Part shown: piece after piece, positions 51,614 to 60,025 of the stretch
How positions within the stretch are numbered: the first letter of the stretch is position 1
How the letters are laid out: each line of letters begins with the position of its first letter
Source: Marimonas arenosa
GTDB taxonomy: Bacteria > Pseudomonadota > Alphaproteobacteria > Rhodobacterales > Rhodobacteraceae
Assembly: GCF_030848945.1 (NCBI RefSeq)
Contig: NZ_JANHAX010000003.1
Coordinates: 434,001 to 498,000, forward strand
Direction of reading: 5' to 3'
DNA length: 64,000 nucleotides
The notes under the pieces: generated by a model
What the model saw: only the letters and a program-made list of their open reading frames with translations
What the model was told of the DNA's origin: nothing
Databases searched by the model: none
Position numbers and translations under genes: made by a program

Positions 51614-52260
51614 TGCCAGGCCGGCCACTGCTGACCGGCTATCGCTTCAGCGTCTATACCCGCGCGGCGCGGATCGCCTTTGCCGAGAAGGGCGTAGGTT
51701 TCGACTATCAGGAATATGACCCGTTTGCCGAAGGCGCCGAGGGGCCGCCGCATCCGTTCGGGCGGGTGCCGGTGCTGCGGCATGGGCGATTCGAGGTCTA
51801 TGAAACGGCGGCGATCACGGCCTATATCGATGCCGCCTTCGACGGGCCGGCGCTGATGCCGGCGGACGTAGAGGCGATGGCACGGGCGGTGCAGGTGATC
51901 GGGATCGTCGATGCCTATGCCTATTGGCCGCTGGTGCGGCAGGTCTATTCCCACGCGGTGTTCCGCCCGGCAATGGGCGAGCCTGCATCGGATGCGGTGC
52001 TGGTCGAGGGGCTTGCCGCCGCGCCGCGGATGCTGGCGGCGTTCGAAGCTGTCGCGGCTGAGGGGCTGGTGCTCGGCGCGGCGTTCGGACGGGCCGATTG
52101 CCATCTGGCGCCGATGATCGCGGCTTTCGCCAGCGCGCCACAGGGGGCGGAGATGCTGGCGGAGTATCCAGCGCTGTCGACCTGGTGGCGTCGGATCGCA
52201 GCGCGCGACAGCCTTCGGCAGACCGCCCGGCCACTTCCAAACGGTGCCGCAGGCCGCTAG
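51613..52260 (+). CDS. Glutathione S-transferase family protein
   Basis: 215-aa GST-like protein. The N-terminal thioredoxin-like domain reads LLTGYRFSVYTRAARIAFAE with HPFGRVPVLRHGRFEVYETA (conserved Pro and Glu/Ala). The helical C-domain includes LVLGAAFGRADCHLAPMIAA. The catalytic Ser/Cys/Tyr is not clear. The start overlaps the ispH stop. Substrate unknown. Confidence 0.88.
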   Translation: MPGRPLLTGYRFSVYTRAARIAFAEKGVGFDYQEYDPFAEGAEGPPHPFGRVPVLRHGRFEVYETAAITAYIDAAFDGPALMPADVEAMARAVQVIGIVDAYAYWPLVRQVYSHAVFRPAMGEPASDAVLVEGLAAAPRMLAAFEAVAAEGLVLGAAFGRADCHLAPMIAAFASAPQGAEMLAEYPALSTWWRRIAARDSLRQTARPLPNGAAGR

Positions 52261-52294
52261 GGTCCGGCGGCGAGAGAACGGCAGGAGACTCCGG

Positions 52295-52387
52295 ATGTTG
52301 TCGATTCAGTTCCCGATCACCGCGCTGGTCGTGGCTCTTCTTCCCGAAAGGCGGCAAGCCTCGCGGCGTTGGCCGGCTGTCCGGTGA
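52295..52387 (+). other. Small open frame before DUF3429
   Basis: 30-codon open frame (MLSIQFPITALVVALLPERR...) ending 11 bases before the DUF3429 start. The hydrophobic start may be chance. An AGGAG sits too far upstream (17 bases). A leader peptide is conceivable, but there is no direct support. Confidence 0.2.
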
Positions 52388-52397
52388 TGGAGAAGAC

Positions 52398-52865
52398 ATG
52401 ATGACAAGCGACACGACCCTGCCCCGGACAGCGCTGTGGTTGGGGTTGGCCGGGCTCATTCCCTTCGTCTGGGGGGCGCTGACGACGGTGGCGCCGGCAT
52501 TGGGGGACAGCGCTCGCGAGGTAATCGGGCCGCGCATGGTAGGGCCTTACGTGCAGCTGTTCTATGGCATGGTGATCCTGTCGTTCATGTCCGGCGTGCT
52601 CTGGGGCTTCGCCGCCCGGGCTCCTCACGACAAGGCCGGCTGGGCCTACGGCGTGTCGGTGATACCGGCGCTCTGGGCTTTCTTTATGACCGGCGGCGGG
52701 CCCTATGCGGCTGGTCTGGCGCTGATTGCCGGGTTCCTGGGGCTTCTGGCGCTCGACTGGGTTTATTGGCGCGCCGGGCTGGCCCCGCCGTGGTGGATGA
52801 CTCTGAGGGTGATGCTGACCGTGGTGGTGGTAGTGTGTCTTGGCATAGGGGTCGTGCTGGCATGA
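52398..52865 (+). CDS. DUF3429 family membrane protein
   Basis: 155-aa membrane protein with about five hydrophobic segments. DUF3429 landmarks: ALWLGLAGLIPFVWGALTTV, FYGMVILSFMSGVLWGFAAR and SVIPALWAFFMTGGGPYAAG. Function unknown. GGAG precedes ATG at 52398/52401. Its stop overlaps the next methyltransferase start (ATGA). Confidence 0.88.
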   Translation: MMTSDTTLPRTALWLGLAGLIPFVWGALTTVAPALGDSAREVIGPRMVGPYVQLFYGMVILSFMSGVLWGFAARAPHDKAGWAYGVSVIPALWAFFMTGGGPYAAGLALIAGFLGLLALDWVYWRAGLAPPWWMTLRVMLTVVVVVCLGIGVVLA

Positions 52866-53452
52866 TCGATACAAAAACCATTTCCGTCTATGATGCGCGA
52901 GACGAAGACTATGCCAAGCTCAATGAGAAGCTTTACGAATTGCCCGAACTAGAGGAATTCGCTGTGCAGCTGCCCGCGGGCGGGCGAGTGCTCGACCTAG
53001 GCTGCGGACCCGGCCAGTATGCCGGCAAGCTGGCGGCGTGGGGGTACGAGGTAGACGCCACCGACGCCTCGGCCAAGATGGTGGCTCGTGCAGCAAGCCA
53101 TTCCGGCGTCACCGCATGGCAGGCACGATTCGACGAGCTTGACGTCGTCGGAGTCTATGACGGGGTTTGGGCCAATTTCAGCCTGCTGCATATCCGTAAA
53201 GCCGAGCTGCCCGGCGTGCTAGCCCGCATCCGGCGCGCGGGCAAGCCTGGGATGACGCTGCATGTCGCGGTGAAACTGGGCGAGGGCGAGGGGCCGGATG
53301 CGATCGGCCGTTTCTATGCTTACTATGGCGCGAACGAACTGACCGGCCTGTTGCAGGAAGCCGGGTTTTCCATCGTGACGCGCCGGTTCGGCGAGGGCGC
53401 GGGATTGAGTGGCGAAACAGCGAAACACGTTTCGATGCTCTGCCGTGGCTGA
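52862..53452 (+). CDS. Class I SAM-dependent methyltransferase
   Basis: 196-aa methyltransferase. Motif I is [20 protein letters not shown], followed by [15 protein letters not shown] and [20 protein letters not shown]. The remainder ([20 protein letters not shown]) is typical of small bacterial methyltransferases. The ATG overlaps the DUF3429 stop, and its own stop overlaps the rnhA GTG. Substrate unknown. Confidence 0.9.
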   Translation: MIDTKTISVYDARDEDYAKLNEKLYELPELEEFAVQLPAGGRVLDLGCGPGQYAGKLAAWGYEVDATDASAKMVARAASHSGVTAWQARFDELDVVGVYDGVWANFSLLHIRKAELPGVLARIRRAGKPGMTLHVAVKLGEGEGPDAIGRFYAYYGANELTGLLQEAGFSIVTRRFGEGAGLSGETAKHVSMLCRG

Positions 53453-53927
53453 GCTTTTCGCCTATACCGACGGGGCCTGCAGCGGCAATCCCGGGCCAGG
53501 TGGCTGGGGCGTGCTGTTGCGCGCGATGCAGGGGGATCGCGTCCTTAAGGAGCGTGAGCTGAGCGGCGGCGAGGCAGAGACGACAAACAACCGCATGGAA
53601 CTTCTGGCGGCGATCAATGCGCTTGAGGTGCTGGAGCGACCCTCCACGATCACCGTGGTGACGGATTCGGCCTATGTGAAGAACGGGGTGACCGGATGGA
53701 TCCACGGCTGGAAACGGAACGGCTGGAAAACGTCGAATAAGAAACCGGTGAAAAACGTCGAGCTGTGGCAGCGGCTCGACACGGCGCAGGCGCGCCACGA
53801 TGTGCATTGGGAATGGGTTAAAGGCCATGCCGGCCATCCCGAGAACGAGAAGGCCGACGAACTTGCCCGCAAGGGCATGGCCCCGTTCAAGCCGAGTAAC
53901 GGAGCGGGCAACAGAGGTCAGGCCTGA
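53445..53927 (+). CDS. rnhA: Ribonuclease HI
   Basis: 160-aa RNase HI cleaving RNA in RNA-DNA hybrids. Catalytic acids: Asp in [17 protein letters not shown], Glu in [16 protein letters not shown], Asp in [16 protein letters not shown], and His/Asp in [18 protein letters not shown]. The GTG at 53445 gives the standard start (AELFAYTDG) and overlaps the preceding stop by 8 bp; a GTG at 53409 would add 12 polar residues. Confidence 0.97.
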   Translation: MAELFAYTDGACSGNPGPGGWGVLLRAMQGDRVLKERELSGGEAETTNNRMELLAAINALEVLERPSTITVVTDSAYVKNGVTGWIHGWKRNGWKTSNKKPVKNVELWQRLDTAQARHDVHWEWVKGHAGHPENEKADELARKGMAPFKPSNGAGNRGQA

Positions 53928-53933
53928 GGCGGT

Positions 53934-54188
53934 TCAGGAACTGGTGTGGATCGGGTTGACCACGAGCCTGAAAGTGATCCACAGCAGCACCAGAACCCCC
54001 AGGACCGAACCGATCAGCGCGCTCCAGAAACCGGAGATCGATATCAGCGACGGGATCAGCGCGCCGCCGAGAAACGCGCCCACGATACAGACAACGAAGT
54101 TGCGCGCCTTTCCGGTTCTGAGGGTGATCGCGTAGTTGACGAAACAACCGGCTATGAGGCCGATGACGGCCGAGACGAAGATGGTCAT
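53934..54188 (-). CDS. Small YeaQ/GlsB-like membrane protein, third of three
   Basis: 84-aa hydrophobic protein with three membrane segments (TIFVSAVIGLIAGCFVNYAI, VVCIVGAFLGGALIPSLISI and LIGSVLGVLVLLWITFRLVV). The Gly-rich segments recall the transglycosylase-associated YeaQ/GlsB family. The ATG at 54188 is preferred; upstream is polar. Convergent with rnhA. Function unknown. Confidence 0.75.
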   Translation of the reverse strand: MTIFVSAVIGLIAGCFVNYAITLRTGKARNFVVCIVGAFLGGALIPSLISISGFWSALIGSVLGVLVLLWITFRLVVNPIHTSS

Positions 54189-54457
54189 ATGTCCTCCCAA
54201 ACGCGTTTCGCCTGCAAACCGGGGACACGGTGGAGGCGAAACGCCGTGAAACGAATGCACGGTTCGCATATGCCACAGAAACCGCTAGCTTCCGATTTCC
54301 GCGCAATGCGTTGTCGTCGGCGCGCGCGTTTCAACCGACAAGGGAAGTCTGCGCCCGAATCTTCTGAACGCAAAGCGGTGAGTTTCCAGAGAATCCAACG
54401 GCTTGCCGCAGGTGCAAAAACCCGGAAGGCAAGGAATCACCCAGAAAACAGGTCGGC

Positions 54458-54703
54458 TCAGTCCCGACCTTTGTCGATGTAGGTCTGCCAAAGCCAGATC
54501 AGCACCAGCGCCCCGAGGATGGCACCGATGAATCCGGCAGCGGCCCCCAGAACCGTGAGCAGCGCCCGCAGGACCAGCCCGCCGATAAGCGCGCCACCGA
54601 TGCCGATGGCAATGGTGGTGACGATATTGGTTTCCATCTTCATCATCCGCGTCGCGATGAACCCTGCGGCCGCGCCGATGATGATGAGCCAGACGATTTG
54701 CAT
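54458..54703 (-). CDS. Small YeaQ/GlsB-like membrane protein, second of three
   Basis: 81-aa protein, almost wholly hydrophobic: IVWLIIIGAAAGFIATRMMK, TTIAIGIGGALIGGLVLRAL and GAAAGFIGAILGALVLIWLW, the YeaQ/YmgE/GlsB layout. Ends in a charged YIDKGRD. It lies 15 bp after the first of the three. Perhaps involved in envelope stress; not proven. The 269 bp between it and the third gene carry no recognised feature. Confidence 0.85.
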   Translation of the reverse strand: MQIVWLIIIGAAAGFIATRMMKMETNIVTTIAIGIGGALIGGLVLRALLTVLGAAAGFIGAILGALVLIWLWQTYIDKGRD

Positions 54704-54718
54704 GCGCGTCTCCTGTCT

Positions 54719-54958
54719 TCAGCGTTTACGGTAATGGGTCGGCACGATGATCAACGCGCCGATGGAAGAGACGATAGCGTTGAGCCCCGGGCTGGAAAAA
54801 CCGAAGCCGAACATCAACCGGACGAAATAGAACAGAAACGCCCCGCCGACGCAGATGATGATCGACTGAACATAGCCGTTGCGGGTGAAGCCCGACTTCT
54901 CGGACGCGTAGCCGATGATGCCGGCAATGATGACGGTACCCATCAGGGTGGGAAACAT
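54719..54958 (-). CDS. Small YeaQ/GlsB-like membrane protein, first of three
   Basis: 79-aa protein with membrane segments TLMGTVIIAGIIGYASEKSG, VQSIIICVGGAFLFYFVRLM and LNAIVSSIGALIIVPTHYRK. Related in size and layout to the next two. It starts 10 bp after the fmt stop, so it may be co-transcribed with the fmt-def genes. Confidence 0.8.
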   Translation of the reverse strand: MFPTLMGTVIIAGIIGYASEKSGFTRNGYVQSIIICVGGAFLFYFVRLMFGFGFSSPGLNAIVSSIGALIIVPTHYRKR

Positions 54959-54968
54959 GGTGGTATCC

Positions 54969-55877
54969 TCAGTTCAACCGTGCGCCGCGCGGGATCGGCA
55001 TGCCGCGCAGGAACTCCTCTGCATCCTGCGCGCGTGAACCGGCTTTTTGCAAGCGCGTGATCTGAATGGCGCCGACGCCGCAGGCGATGGTCAACGCCTC
55101 GTCGAGGATTTCCCCGGGCTGGCCGGTGCCGGTTGTCAGGCGCGATCTCAGGAGTTTCAGCCGCGCGCCCTCGTGGTTGCACCAGGCGCCGGGGAAGGGG
55201 GACAGGCCGCGGATCTGGCGGTCGATCTCTTCGGCCGGTCTGATCCAGTCGATGCGGGCCTCGGATTTGTCGATCTTGGCGGCATAGGACACGCCGTCTT
55301 CCGACTGCGGCTCGGGGGTGAGGCTGCCGAGTTTGTCAAGAGCCTCGGTGATGAGCTCGGCCCCGATCTGCAACAGACGGTCGTGCAGTTGGGCCGTGGT
55401 TTCCTCGGGGCCAATGGGGGTGGCGCGGCGCAGCAGCACCGGGCCGGTGTCGAGTCCTTGCTCCATCTGCATGATGCAGATGCCGGTTTCAGCGTCGCCT
55501 TCCATGATGGCGCGATGGATCGGCGCCGCGCCGCGCCAACGCGGCAGCAGTGAGGCATGGATATTGAGGCAGCCGTGTTTCGGGGCGTCGAGGATCGGTT
55601 TGGGCAGGAGGAGACCATAGGCGACGACCACGGCGACGTCGGCATTCAGCGCGGCGAAGGCAGACTGTTCGTTGGACGATTTGAGTGTCACCGGATGGCG
55701 GACCGGTAGTCCGAGTTCGTCGGCTCTGGCGTGGACCGGCGTAGGGCGGTCCTTTTTACCGCGGCCGGCGGGGCGTGGGGGTTGGCAATAGACGGCGACG
55801 ATTTCGTGTCCGGCGTCGACCAGCGCGTCGAGGACGGGGACGGAGAAGTCGGGGCTTCCCATGAAAATGATGCGCAT
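54969..55877 (-). CDS. fmt: Methionyl-tRNA formyltransferase
   Basis: 302-aa enzyme formylating initiator Met-tRNA. The formyltransferase domain begins [20 protein letters not shown] and has [20 protein letters not shown] with the catalytic Asn/His, and [20 protein letters not shown] with the Asp. A C-terminal OB-like domain ([18 protein letters not shown]) follows. Downstream of three deformylase genes on the same strand, its functional partners. Confidence 0.97.
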   Translation of the reverse strand: MRIIFMGSPDFSVPVLDALVDAGHEIVAVYCQPPRPAGRGKKDRPTPVHARADELGLPVRHPVTLKSSNEQSAFAALNADVAVVVAYGLLLPKPILDAPKHGCLNIHASLLPRWRGAAPIHRAIMEGDAETGICIMQMEQGLDTGPVLLRRATPIGPEETTAQLHDRLLQIGAELITEALDKLGSLTPEPQSEDGVSYAAKIDKSEARIDWIRPAEEIDRQIRGLSPFPGAWCNHEGARLKLLRSRLTTGTGQPGEILDEALTIACGVGAIQITRLQKAGSRAQDAEEFLRGMPIPRGARLN

Positions 55878-55966
55878 CGCTCAGTATCCTTGGTCAGGAA
55901 GCAAAAGTGGGAGTGGGGACCTGCCTCTACGCTCCCGGAGTGTTTCAGGCCAGATTAAGGAGCAGG

Positions 55967-56461
55967 TCATTTCACCTTGCGGGCACGCTTGATCAGCATA
56001 TCGCGCTTCAGTTTGGAGAGGTGGTCGAAATACATCCGGCCATTAAGATGGTCGATCTGGTGCTGGACGGAGGTGGCCCAGAGACCGACAAGTTCGCGGC
56101 GGTCAACTTGGCCGTGTTCGTTCAGAAACCGCACGGTCACGCCGCGGGGACGTTTGATTTTCGCCGAGACGCCGGGCAGGTTGGGGCTGGCTTCGTCATG
56201 TTCGCGCAGAATCACCGATGCGTCGATGATCTCGGGGTTGGCCATGCGGATTGCCTTGCCGCGCTCCTCGCTGGCATCGACCACGGCGAGGCGCAGCAAG
56301 ACGCCGATCTGTGGTGCGGCAAGCCCGACGCCAGGCATCGCCTCCATCGTGTCGATCATGTCGTCCCAGGTGGCGCGGATCACGTCGTTGATCTCGGAAA
56401 CCGGATCGGCCGGGGTTCGCAGGCGTTTGTCGGGCCAGGGGATGCAGCGGCGGACGGTCAT
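55967..56461 (-). CDS. Peptide deformylase paralog, catalytically degenerate
   Basis: 164-aa deformylase-fold protein. Motif 1 is intact (GVGLAAPQIGVLLRLAVV). Motif 2, normally EGCLS with the metal-binding Cys, is SPNLPGVSA. Motif 3, normally HExDH, is QHQIDHL with the catalytic Glu replaced by Gln. Deformylation is therefore not expected, though the fold and both His remain. It may act as a binding or regulatory paralog. The ATG overlaps the stop of the preceding paralog (ATGA). Confidence 0.85.
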   Translation of the reverse strand: MTVRRCIPWPDKRLRTPADPVSEINDVIRATWDDMIDTMEAMPGVGLAAPQIGVLLRLAVVDASEERGKAIRMANPEIIDASVILREHDEASPNLPGVSAKIKRPRGVTVRFLNEHGQVDRRELVGLWATSVQHQIDHLNGRMYFDHLSKLKRDMLIKRARKVK

Positions 56462-56955
56462 CCCCGCGCCTCCAGATAGGGATCTTCCAGCTTGGTGCGC
56501 AGCGCAGGGTCGATGCGGTCGAAGTGGACCATACCGTTCAGGTGGTCGAATTCGTGCTGGATAACACGCGCCTCGGCCCCGTCGAAATCGCCCATGTGAA
56601 TGTCACCGGTCTCGTCCGTCCATTGTATCGTCACCGCCTTGTGGCGTTCGACCGGCACCGTAACGCCGGGGACTGACAGGCACATCTCCTCCATGGTGAC
56701 CGGCACGCGTTCGCACGCCATGACCACCGGGTCGATCATCACGAGAGGGTTGTGTTCGCCTTCCTTCCAGGTCACGTCCATCACGAAGAGCCGTTTCATG
56801 ACGCCGATCTGCGGTGCCGCAAGGCCGCGGCCCTTGGCGGCATACAAGGTATCGAACATATCGGATATCAGCGGGCGCAGGTCGGCGTGGCCGACATGCT
56901 CGCATTGCTGTGAAAGCCGTGGGTCAGGCCATGTCAGGATCGGCAGTATGCTCAT
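56458..56955 (-). CDS. Peptide deformylase, second paralog
   Basis: 165-aa deformylase. Motif 1 GRGLAAPQIGVMKRLFVMDV and motif 3 RVIQHEFDHLNGMVHFDRID (HEFDH) are intact. Motif 2 is MEEMCLSVPGVTVPV, keeping the Cys but with Met in place of Gly. Likely still active. The start MSILPILTWPDPRL at 56955 is chosen. It follows the canonical deformylase after 11 bp. Confidence 0.92.
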   Translation of the reverse strand: MSILPILTWPDPRLSQQCEHVGHADLRPLISDMFDTLYAAKGRGLAAPQIGVMKRLFVMDVTWKEGEHNPLVMIDPVVMACERVPVTMEEMCLSVPGVTVPVERHKAVTIQWTDETGDIHMGDFDGAEARVIQHEFDHLNGMVHFDRIDPALRTKLEDPYLEARG

Positions 56956-56966
56956 GCCCGCCGCCT

Positions 56967-57485
56967 TTAAGCGCGCGCCTTTTCGCGCTTCAGCTTCTGC
57001 ATCTTGCGAGTGATCATCTGGCGTTTCATGGCGCTGAGATAGTCGATGAACAGCTTGCCGTTCAGATGGTCTATCTCGTGCTGGACGCAGGTGGCCCAGA
57101 GGCCGCCGAAATCCTCGCGCTGTTCGCTGCCTTCGCGGTCGATCCATGTGACGGTCACTTTGGCCGGCCGGGTGATCTCGGCATATTGATCGGGGATCGA
57201 CAGGCAGCCTTCCTCATAGGTGTTCTTTTCGTCCGACGAGGCCACGACCTCGGGGTTGAACATAATCAGCGGGCGGGGGGGCGCGTTCTCCTCTTTGACA
57301 CAATCGAGCACGATCAGGCGCTGGGTAATGCCAACCTGTGGCGCCGCCAAGCCGATGCCGGGAGCGTCATACATCGTCTCGAGCATGTCGTCAGCTAGCG
57401 CGCGCAGCTCGTCGCTGAGGTCGGTGACCGGATCGCAGACCTTCTTGAGCCGCGGATCGGGGTGGATGAGGATAGGCCGTTTCAT
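56967..57485 (-). CDS. def: Peptide deformylase
   Basis: 172-aa canonical deformylase removing the N-formyl group from new proteins. Motifs GIGLAAPQVGITQRLIVLDC, YEEGCLSIPDQYAEITRP (EGCLS) and CVQHEIDHLNGKLFIDYLSA (HEIDH) are all present. A Lys/Arg-rich tail ends the protein. First gene of the def-def-def-fmt block. Confidence 0.96.
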   Translation of the reverse strand: MKRPILIHPDPRLKKVCDPVTDLSDELRALADDMLETMYDAPGIGLAAPQVGITQRLIVLDCVKEENAPPRPLIMFNPEVVASSDEKNTYEEGCLSIPDQYAEITRPAKVTVTWIDREGSEQREDFGGLWATCVQHEIDHLNGKLFIDYLSAMKRQMITRKMQKLKREKARA

Positions 57486-57584
57486 GTGGCTGATTTAGGC
57501 GATGCCGGGGCCAATCGCAACATGGGGTTGCGCGTCGGGAGGGATCGGGTAGCGTGCTGCCCGATGTGTCAAGGAGGCCCCCCC

Positions 57585-58754
57585 ATGAGTTTTGACGAGA
57601 TCATTGATCGGCACGGCACCCATTCGGTGAAATGGGACATGATGGAGAAGCTCTACGGGGTGTCGGCGGATGACGGCATCGCGATGTGGGTGGCGGACAT
57701 GGATTTTCGCCCGCCGCAATGCATCCAGAATGCGTTGCAGGGCATGCTGGATCACGGCATCTATGGTTACTATGGCGATGATGCGGCCTATCGCGCGGCG
57801 ATCCAGTGGTGGATGAAGACCCGCCATGGCTGGGCCATCGACCCGGAGTGGATTTTCACCACTCACGGCCTCGTCAACGGCACGGCGATGTGCGTCGATA
57901 CCTGGACCGATCCGGGCGATGGCGTGGTGTTGTTCACGCCGGTTTATCATGCCTTCGCCAAGGTTATCAAAGCCAACGGCCGGCGAGTGGTGGAATGCCC
58001 GATGGTGATCCGCGACGGGCGCTATGAGATGGATTTCGAAGCATACGATTCCATACTGGATGGTACGGAAAAAATGGTGATCCTGTGTAGTCCGCACAAT
58101 CCGGGGGGGCGGGTATGGTCGAAAACCGAATTGGAGCAGGTCGCTGAGTTCGCTCGCAGGCATGATCTGCTGCTGGTCTCGGACGAGATCCACCACGATC
58201 TAGTTATGCCGGGACATAACCACATCCCGATGACGATGATCGACGGTATCGAAGACCGCCTGGTGATGATGAGCGCCACGACCAAGACCTTCAACATCGC
58301 CGGCAGCCATTCCGGCAACGTAATCATCCCCGACAAGAAGCTTCGTGCGGAGTTCGGGGCACGGATGGCTGGGCTGGGACTGTCTCCCAACTCGTTCGGT
58401 CTGTTCATGGCCGAGGCGGCCTACAGTCCCGAAGGGGCGGAGTGGGTGGACGCGCTCTGCGCCTATCTCGACGGTAACCGCAGGCTTTTCGACGATGGCA
58501 TCAACGCAATCCCGGGGCTGCAGTCCATGGCGCTTGAGGCGACCTACCTTGCCTGGGTCGATTTTGCCGGCACTGGCATGGCGCGCGGAGAGTTCACCAG
58601 GCGGGTCGAACAAGGGGCGCGGATCGCGGTTAACCATGGACCGACCTTTGGAACGGGTGGCGAAAGCTTCCTGCGTTTTAACCTGGCGACCCCACGCAGC
58701 GTGGTCGAGAAGGCGGTGGAGCGGATGCAGCAGGCTTTCGCCGATCTGCAATAG
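57585..58754 (+). CDS. MalY/PatB family pyridoxal-phosphate enzyme
   Basis: 389-aa class I/II aminotransferase-fold protein of the MalY/PatB (cystathionine beta-lyase-like) group. PLP-site pieces: the Lys in MSATTKTFNIAGSHSGNVII, the Asp/Tyr region LLLVSDEIHHDLVMPGHNH, and ILCSPHNPGGRVWSKTELEQ. The C-S lyase activity would release thiols or sulfide with pyruvate and ammonia. AAGGAGG 7-8 bp before the ATG. Divergent from def. Confidence 0.9.
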   Translation: MSFDEIIDRHGTHSVKWDMMEKLYGVSADDGIAMWVADMDFRPPQCIQNALQGMLDHGIYGYYGDDAAYRAAIQWWMKTRHGWAIDPEWIFTTHGLVNGTAMCVDTWTDPGDGVVLFTPVYHAFAKVIKANGRRVVECPMVIRDGRYEMDFEAYDSILDGTEKMVILCSPHNPGGRVWSKTELEQVAEFARRHDLLLVSDEIHHDLVMPGHNHIPMTMIDGIEDRLVMMSATTKTFNIAGSHSGNVIIPDKKLRAEFGARMAGLGLSPNSFGLFMAEAAYSPEGAEWVDALCAYLDGNRRLFDDGINAIPGLQSMALEATYLAWVDFAGTGMARGEFTRRVEQGARIAVNHGPTFGTGGESFLRFNLATPRSVVEKAVERMQQAFADLQ

Positions 58755-58783
58755 CCGGTGTTTGATGCGGGCGGTCGCTGCCG

Positions 58784-59137
58784 TCAGTGAAGCCGTTCGA
58801 TCAACGCAACCGGCGCGCCGTCTTCGCGGACGAAATCCACGGGCGCGCTGTCATGCGCCTCGGTCGCGCGTTTGTATTCAAAGCGCATCTCGTCGCCGTC
58901 CTCTTCCGAGGCAATGATTAGGCATTGTGCCTTATGGCGACCACCCTCGTAGAGGTCGACCAGCCCCCGCATATGTGGCGCGTCCTCGGCATCAAGCGAG
59001 AATCCGTTGTCCCAAATGCGGAGCACCGGGTAGGTTTCCTCACCCACCTGTACACGCAGCCGCGCGTTTCTTTTCGCAGCCAGTTTCCGCGCCTGAGCGA
59101 GTCCTTCGCGTAGCTCCTTGGTCAGAAAATCGGTCAT
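58784..59137 (-). CDS. Conserved hypothetical protein
   Basis: 117-aa protein with a Lys/Arg-rich helical N-terminus (RKLAAKRNARLRVQVGEETY) and a beta-rich rest (VLRIWDNGFSLDAEDAPHMR and LVDLYEGGRHKAQCLIIASE). The pattern recalls PilZ-type cyclic-di-GMP domains, but the RxxxR/DxSxxG motifs are not convincing. Family not recognised. Convergent with the PLP enzyme gene. Confidence 0.7.
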   Translation of the reverse strand: MTDFLTKELREGLAQARKLAAKRNARLRVQVGEETYPVLRIWDNGFSLDAEDAPHMRGLVDLYEGGRHKAQCLIIASEEDGDEMRFEYKRATEAHDSAPVDFVREDGAPVALIERLH

Positions 59138-59233
59138 CGGCCCGTTCCCAGTGGTGTTGTGGAAAAGTCTGGCCCGAAAAGGCGAACAGTCAAGAAAAGC
59201 TTTGATGATATGCGGCGATTCCCTCGGACGACC

Positions 59234-60025
59234 CTATGTGTTGTGGTCTTCTACCAGGTCGACACCTGCTACTGGGCGTAGCACATGGGGTTTCGCCGGG
59301 TCATAGAGCGCCGAATCGGTGAAGTCATGCGATTCGGCCAGCGCCGGTCCGACCAGGATCAGCGCGGTGCGGGTGATCTTGGCAGCGCGGACCGCGGCGC
59401 GGATGTCAGAAAGCGTGCCGCGGATGATCTGCTGATCCGGCCAGCCGACGCGATAGGCCACCACCACCGGGCAATCGGAGCCGTAATGCGGGGTCAGCTG
59501 GCGCTCGATCTCGCGCATGTTGCGCACGGCGAGGTGGATGGCGAGCGTGGCACCGCTGCGGCCGAAGTTTTCCAGGGTTTCGCCCGGCGGCATCGAGGTG
59601 GATTGCATCGACAGGCGGGTCAGCACGATCGACTGGGCGATCTCGGGGATGGTGAGTTCCTGCCCGATGGCGGCGGCGGCGGCGGCATAGGCGGGCACGC
59701 CGGGGATGATCTGGTAGTCGATGCCGTCGGCCTTGAGCCGCCGGATCTGCTCGGCGATCGCGCCATAAAGCGAGGGATCGCCGGAATGCACGCGGGCCAC
59801 GTCTTCGCCACGGTCATGGGCGGCGCGGATCTCGGCATGGGTGTCGTCGAGCGTCATCGCCGCGGTGTCCATCACGCGCGCACCCTGCGGTGCGCAGGCC
59901 ACCACCTCGGGCGGGACCAGCGAGCCGGCATAGAGGCAGACCGGGCAGTCGGAAATGATGCGTTGGGCCTTGAGCGTTAGCAACTCGGGGTCGCCCGGAC
60001 CGGCGCCGATGAAATAGACGGTCAT
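59234..60025 (-). CDS. cobM: Precorrin-4 C(11)-methyltransferase
   Basis: 263-aa tetrapyrrole methylase. Family pieces: MTVYFIGAGPGDPELLTLKA (SAM-binding GAGPGD), VHSGDPSLYGAIAEQIRRLK and DYQIIPGVPAYAAAAAAIGQ, then ALILVGPALAESHDFTDSAL. Its start overlaps the stop of the CbiG-CobJ gene (ATGA). Last gene of the leftward cob operon. Confidence 0.95.
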   Translation of the reverse strand: MTVYFIGAGPGDPELLTLKAQRIISDCPVCLYAGSLVPPEVVACAPQGARVMDTAAMTLDDTHAEIRAAHDRGEDVARVHSGDPSLYGAIAEQIRRLKADGIDYQIIPGVPAYAAAAAAIGQELTIPEIAQSIVLTRLSMQSTSMPPGETLENFGRSGATLAIHLAVRNMREIERQLTPHYGSDCPVVVAYRVGWPDQQIIRGTLSDIRAAVRAAKITRTALILVGPALAESHDFTDSALYDPAKPHVLRPVAGVDLVEDHNT

